Assembly: GCF_018131105.1 (NCBI RefSeq)
Contig: NZ_JAFCJI010000001.1
Span: forward strand, 2,976,001-3,040,000
DNA from: Bradyrhizobium manausense
GTDB lineage: Bacteria > Pseudomonadota > Alphaproteobacteria > Rhizobiales > Xanthobacteraceae
Direction of reading: 5' to 3'
Length of the DNA stretch: 64,000 nt
A model generated the notes under the pieces. The model was not told the DNA's origin. It made no database searches and was given only the letters and a program-made list of their open reading frames with translations. Positions 60,392-64,000 of the stretch are shown here, piece by piece; the first letter of the stretch is position 1; every line of letters begins with the position of its first letter. Both the position numbers and the translations under genes were made by a program.

Positions 60392-61324
60392 TTACGCAGC
60401 CCGCATCACCGCATCCGTCAGCAATCCCGCAAACAGCAGCGCACCTGCATACTTGTTCGAATAGAACAAGTTCTTGCACAGCTCGGGATTGTCGATCCTC
60501 AGCCGCATGATCTGCGAACCCAGATGTACGGCAAAGGCGCCAAGCCCGATCCACGCCGGCCAGCGCGCATCGCCCGAGGCCAGCGCGACGCCGATCAGCA
60601 CCACCGACAATCCGTAGAACAGGATCAGCGCCTGGTGCGTATGGGCGCCGAACAGGCGCGCGGTGGACTTGATGCCGATCAGCGCATCGTCCTCGGAGTC
60701 CTGATGCGCGTAGATGGTGTCATAGCCGATCACCCAGGAGATCGCGCCGGCATAGAGCACCAGCGCTGTGACGTCGATGCGTCCGAAGGTGACGGCAAAG
60801 CCCATCAGCGCACCCCAGGAGAAGGCGAGCCCGAGCACGATCTGCGGCCACCAGGTGATGCGCTTCATGAAGGGATAGATCGCGACGATCAGCAGCGAGG
60901 CAATGCCGGTCGCAATCGCGAAGCGGTTGAACTGCAAGAGCACCACGAGCCCGATCAGGGCCTGCGCAACCATGAAGGCCAGCGCCTGCTTCGTTGTCAC
61001 CTGCCCCGACGGCAGCGGCCGCGAGCGGGTGCGCTCGACCTTGTCGTCGAGGTCGCGGTCGGTGATGTCGTTCCAGGTGCAGCCGGCGCCGCGCATCACG
61101 AAGGCGCCGATGAAGAACAGCACGATGACGAGCGGCAGGCGGCGGACATCATGCGCCATGCCGGCGGCGAGCGCGGCCGACCACCAGCACGGCATCAGGA
61201 GAAGCCAGGAGCCGATCGGACGATCGAAGCGGGACAGACGCAGATACGGCCGCGCCCATTGCGGCGCGAGCGTATCGACCCAGTTGCCGGTGGAATCGGC
61301 AACGCGGGCGGATGTGTCGCTCAT
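60392..61324 (-). CDS. ubiA: 4-hydroxybenzoate polyprenyltransferase
   Basis: Inner-membrane prenyltransferase that joins 4-hydroxybenzoate with polyprenyl diphosphate in ubiquinone synthesis. 310 residues, about eight or nine hydrophobic segments. The two Asp-rich motifs are NDITDRDLDDKVERTRSRPL (first) and DTIYAHQDSEDDALIGIKST (second). Its ATG overlaps the stop of the upstream exported-protein gene by four bases, and the downstream side ends at a palindromic repeat. Confidence 0.96.
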   Translation of the reverse strand: MSDTSARVADSTGNWVDTLAPQWARPYLRLSRFDRPIGSWLLLMPCWWSAALAAGMAHDVRRLPLVIVLFFIGAFVMRGAGCTWNDITDRDLDDKVERTRSRPLPSGQVTTKQALAFMVAQALIGLVVLLQFNRFAIATGIASLLIVAIYPFMKRITWWPQIVLGLAFSWGALMGFAVTFGRIDVTALVLYAGAISWVIGYDTIYAHQDSEDDALIGIKSTARLFGAHTHQALILFYGLSVVLIGVALASGDARWPAWIGLGAFAVHLGSQIMRLRIDNPELCKNLFYSNKYAGALLFAGLLTDAVMRAA

Positions 61325-61983
61325 CGGGTGAGGACGTTGCCGTTAAGCGTGTCGAAGGTGCTGCCGCCCTTCTTGCCGGCATTGGCTTCCGGCGCCGAAC
61401 CCGATCCCACCACTTCGCTCAGCGACGGACCGGCCGGACCGCGCGGCTGGTTCGCCATCTGCTGCGCGACGTTGCAGACCTTCGTCTGCATCGTCTCGGT
61501 GTTCTTGTGACCGGTCTTCATCTGATCGGCGACGTTCGGCGGGATGCCGCATTTGGCGGCGTGTGTCTCGATGTACTTGATCATCTTGAGCTCGGCCTGG
61601 CCGAAGTTCCTGATCAACTTGCAGGCCTCGTCAGGCGGGGCATGACGGTCGCTCGCGGCCTTGATCAACTTGCCGCGCTTCTCGGCTTCCTCACGGAGCG
61701 GAACGAACGCCTTCATGCAATCTTCACCCGGACCGGCTTGCGTCGGCGGTGCCGCGCTGAAAGCACCGGCGCCGCCGATGGGAGCCGCTCCGTTAACCGG
61801 GAATGAGGCCTGTGGCGCGGTGCCGACGGAGGCGACCGGCGCGCGGCCGTTCACGGGCGGAAATGCGGGATCGCTTGCGCCCTGGCCCGGCAACGGCGCC
61901 GGGAACCCCTGGGCGAAAGCGCCCGCGGCACCCATCGTGACCATGGCGGCAGTGATCGGAACCATCAAACGACGGATCATCAA
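61321..61983 (-). CDS. Exported protein with conserved Cys-rich helical part
   Basis: 220 residues. Signal peptide ends near AGAFAQ; a Pro/Gly/Ala-rich stretch (about 25-85) is followed by a helical part with cysteines (EDCMKAFVPLREEAEKRGKLIK, DEACKLIRNFGQAELKMIKYIE, AAKCGIPPNVADQM, TKVCNVAQQM). Four spaced Cys suggest two disulfides. I recall similar proteins (alpha-helical, about 200 residues) beside ubiA in Rhizobiales but know no function. It is cotranslated with ubiA. Confidence 0.75.
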   Translation of the reverse strand: MMIRRLMVPITAAMVTMGAAGAFAQGFPAPLPGQGASDPAFPPVNGRAPVASVGTAPQASFPVNGAAPIGGAGAFSAAPPTQAGPGEDCMKAFVPLREEAEKRGKLIKAASDRHAPPDEACKLIRNFGQAELKMIKYIETHAAKCGIPPNVADQMKTGHKNTETMQTKVCNVAQQMANQPRGPAGPSLSEVVGSGSAPEANAGKKGGSTFDTLNGNVLTR

Positions 61984-62192
61984 GATAGTTTCTCCGGCAG
62001 GAGCTTACGGGGGCTTCGGCGTCTTCCCAATTGAAGCGCAACCAGCGTGCTCGCGATTTTACGATTCCCGCCGGGCCTTAACAACCCGTCGAATAGGGCA
62101 AGAGCGCGGCGTGCGGACGCAGCAATCTGGCAATATTTACCCCGAAATGGCTGGTTTCGGTTAAGAACGGCGGCAAATTGGACTATTGACCG

Positions 62193-62948
62193 ATGCCCTC
62201 TCACGATTTCCGTGCCCCACGCCTGTACGTCGACGCCGCCCTGGCCCAGGACGCCAGGATCCCGCTCGACCGCGACCAGAGCAACTATCTCGGCAATGTG
62301 CTGCGGCTGTCCGCCGGCGCCGAGGTTTTGGCCTTCAACGGCCGCGAGGGCGAGTGGCAGGCCGCGATCGAAGGCCGCAAGCGGCCCGATAATCTCGTCG
62401 TCCTGCAGCAGGTCCGCCCGCAGGACCGCCTGCCCGACCTCGCTTATGTCTTCGCCCCGCTCAAACATGCCCGGCTCGACTACATGGTCCAGAAGGCGAT
62501 CGAGATGGGCGCTGCCTCGCTTCAACCGGTCCTGACCCGGTTCACGCAGGCCTCCCGGGTCAACACCGAGCGGATGCGCGCCAACGTGGTCGAGGCCGCC
62601 GAGCAATGCGGCATTTTGAGCATTGCCGCCGTAACCGAACCGGTGCCGCTCGACCGCTACCTCAGCCAGCGCCCGGCCGACCGCCTGCTGATCTTCTGCG
62701 ATGAGGCGGCGGAGGTCCAAAGCCCCGTTCAAAGCCTGCGAGATGCCCACGAGGCCGGCCGCGGCATCGACGTGCTGATCGGCCCCGAAGGCGGTTTTGC
62801 CGAGGAGGAGCGCGCCCTGCTGCTGCGGCAGCCGAAAATCCTGCGGCTCGCCCTGGGTCCGCGGATCATGCGGGCCGACACGGCCGCGGTCGCGGCGCTG
62901 GCGCTTGTCCAGGCGGTATTGGGCGACTGGGGCGGCGCGAGCGGTTAG
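62193..62948 (+). CDS. rsmE: 16S rRNA (uracil(1498)-N3)-methyltransferase
   Basis: SPOUT methylase; 251 residues. N-terminal PUA-like domain (RAPRLYVDAAL, YLGNVLRLSAGAEV) and C-terminal knot with KAIEMGAASLQPVLTRFTQ, DVLIGPEGGFAEEER and RLALGPRIMRADTAAVAAL, the conserved SAM/dimer motifs. Divergent from the ubiA pair across 209 bases. Confidence 0.96.
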   Translation: MPSHDFRAPRLYVDAALAQDARIPLDRDQSNYLGNVLRLSAGAEVLAFNGREGEWQAAIEGRKRPDNLVVLQQVRPQDRLPDLAYVFAPLKHARLDYMVQKAIEMGAASLQPVLTRFTQASRVNTERMRANVVEAAEQCGILSIAAVTEPVPLDRYLSQRPADRLLIFCDEAAEVQSPVQSLRDAHEAGRGIDVLIGPEGGFAEEERALLLRQPKILRLALGPRIMRADTAAVAALALVQAVLGDWGGASG

Positions 62949-62958
62949 ATCGCAGCCA

Positions 62959-63963
62959 CTAGCTGTGCTCGCGCAGCGATCGATGCAGGGTCTCGGACGG
63001 CAGCTCTCCGAACGCCGCCCGGTAACTCGCCGCGAACTCGCTCAAATGCCAGAAGCCATGCGCGATGGCGCAGGCCTTCACGCTGCGCCGTCCTGAACCG
63101 GCGCGCAGCTGCTTGCGCACCGACCAGAGGCGCAAGACCCGGCTATAGCGATGCGGGCTCATGCCGCAGATGGCCTTCGTCGCACTCTGGAGCGTGCGAA
63201 CCGACACGCCCACGCGCTCCGCCAGTTCGGTCGTCTTGTGCCAGACCGTGAGATCGTGCCGAATCAATCTTTCCATGTCGGCGACGATCCGGAGGTAGCT
63301 CTCCGTGGTGGCGTGCACCGATTTGCTGCTCACGCTGGAACGAATGGCGTTGTCCATCGCGCTGAGCAGGGATTGCTCGACAACCTCCTTCGAAGTCGGC
63401 TCGTTGAGGAAGTCCGGATCATTCGCGGCGGTTTCAAGCGTTGCCGATATCAGGCGACGCAAGGAGGCGAGCACGTCCGGTGGCACGGTCAGCAGATGAT
63501 GGCCGTCATCAAGTTGAGACCAGGGCTCGCGCGCGGGCGAGGTGAAGTACACGACACCGATCAACCGGCCCACCGGCTCATAGACCAGGCAATCCGAAGC
63601 GCCCTTCAGCACGACGATGGAACTGCCGATCGACTGCCCATTGATGCAGGTCGAGGTCACATGGTCCATCGGCACCACCACGGCGACGGCATGGGCCAGC
63701 TGGTAACCGCTGATGATCCGCGGGAAGGTCTTCACCAGAGACAGGCTCAGGTTCGGCAGGCTGAGCCGCGCGCGCATGATCGCAGTCGAGCCTGGAGACA
63801 ACGGCATGCTGGACGCGCCGGCATATCGCTCACTGTCGCCGAAATGATCGATGTCATACGCCTGGAGCTCGAGCGCCGAGGATGGCTTGAGCCCCTGGAA
63901 GGACAATTCCGCCGCTCTATTTTGCGTTCCGTCGCCGGCAATGTTGAGATGGCTCTGATCCAT
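62959..63963 (-). CDS. AraC-family transcriptional regulator
   Basis: 334 residues. The C-terminal DNA-binding part (about 240-330) has two helix-turn-helix units: TTELAERVGVSVRTLQSATKA and CAIAHGFWHLSEFAASYRAAFGELPSE (the second unit has the Trp-His in place of the usual Gly-Phe core but the Phe-Ala pattern holds). The N-terminal 200 residues resemble the AraC-binding-domain-like segments of OruR/Feature AraC proteins; the ligand is not recognisable. Start ATG at 63963, 38 bases from the window edge. Only 10 bases separate its stop from that of the convergent rsmE. Confidence 0.9.
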   Translation of the reverse strand: MDQSHLNIAGDGTQNRAAELSFQGLKPSSALELQAYDIDHFGDSERYAGASSMPLSPGSTAIMRARLSLPNLSLSLVKTFPRIISGYQLAHAVAVVVPMDHVTSTCINGQSIGSSIVVLKGASDCLVYEPVGRLIGVVYFTSPAREPWSQLDDGHHLLTVPPDVLASLRRLISATLETAANDPDFLNEPTSKEVVEQSLLSAMDNAIRSSVSSKSVHATTESYLRIVADMERLIRHDLTVWHKTTELAERVGVSVRTLQSATKAICGMSPHRYSRVLRLWSVRKQLRAGSGRRSVKACAIAHGFWHLSEFAASYRAAFGELPSETLHRSLREHS

Positions 63964-64000
63964 GTCCTGCCGCTTACGTCGCCTTCCTGGTCGATGCAGT

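Overview
The window is a 64 kb stretch of high-GC, gene-dense chromosome from an alphaproteobacterium, most probably Bradyrhizobium or a close relative in Nitrobacteraceae such as Rhodopseudomonas. The grounds are the gene families (RibH2-type lumazine synthase, TIGR01459 HAD protein, DUF2093, DUF4170, a DUF6101-like protein, the pmbA-cysQ-waaA-lpxK cluster), the very frequent TGATG/ATGA gene overlaps, and several families of intergenic palindromes of the kind common in Bradyrhizobium genomes. I saw no rRNA, tRNA, CRISPR array, insertion sequence or prophage. Most of the window is core chromosome, with a few accessory genes.

Layout. 0-6 kb: RibH behind an FMN riboswitch (minus strand, cut by the window edge), a YbjN-like protein, proC, a hotdog thioesterase, a tautomerase, hisS and a branched-chain aminotransferase. 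6-9 kb: a MarR regulator, OmpR-type response regulator and EnvZ-type kinase in one operon. 9-13.7 kb: small exported proteins, RNase T2, rlmJ, a cold-shock protein and an outer-membrane beta-barrel protein. 13.9-18.4 kb: uvrC, pgsA, moaD, moaE, prmB. 18.5-24.4 kb: holin-like and YihY membrane proteins, a TipF-like EAL protein, a HAD hydrolase, a CheY-like regulator and ribF. 24.6-32.5 kb: ileS, lspA, a secreted protein, an active/inactive M16 peptidase pair and arfB. 32.6-35.6 kb: a c-type cytochrome, a VOC protein, a Tat-exported subunit and an iron-sulfur GMC dehydrogenase. 35.7-43.7 kb: an RHH protein, mutL, rsmD, a pseudouridine synthase with a giant disordered N-terminus, tadA, fluoroacetate dehalogenase and purD. 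43.9-53.9 kb is the most accessory-looking part: a cyclase-TolB-TPR protein with a frameshifted paralogous remnant beside it, a three-gene membrane/regulator operon, xseA, hydrolases, small proteins and a truncated CadC/TolB-like regulator. 53.9-63.96 kb: lpxK, waaA, a DUF374 acyltransferase, DUF4170, cysQ, pmbA, a DUF6101-like protein, ubiA, an exported Cys-containing protein, rsmE and an AraC-type regulator.

How the genes work together. The 54-59.5 kb operon serves Kdo-lipid A assembly (LpxK 4'-kinase, WaaA Kdo transferase, probable acyltransferase) with sulfur and peptide-maturation partners. The 32.6-35.6 kb cluster reads as a periplasmic dehydrogenase passing electrons from FAD through a predicted [3Fe-4S] cluster to cytochrome c. 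The 16-17.4 kb genes make the large subunit (MoaE) and small subunit (MoaD) of molybdopterin synthase.

The best second-look items are: a fluoroacetate dehalogenase with every known active-site residue in place, and elsewhere a thioesterase with the FlK-type Thr/Glu/His triad; the Fe-S GMC dehydrogenase; a dienelactone-hydrolase-like protein whose nucleophile is alanine; the disordered extension of the RluB-type enzyme; decayed cyclase and TolB-type genes; and a 22-nt near-perfect palindrome upstream of the MarR operon. I did not find a clearly new multi-gene defence or mobile system.
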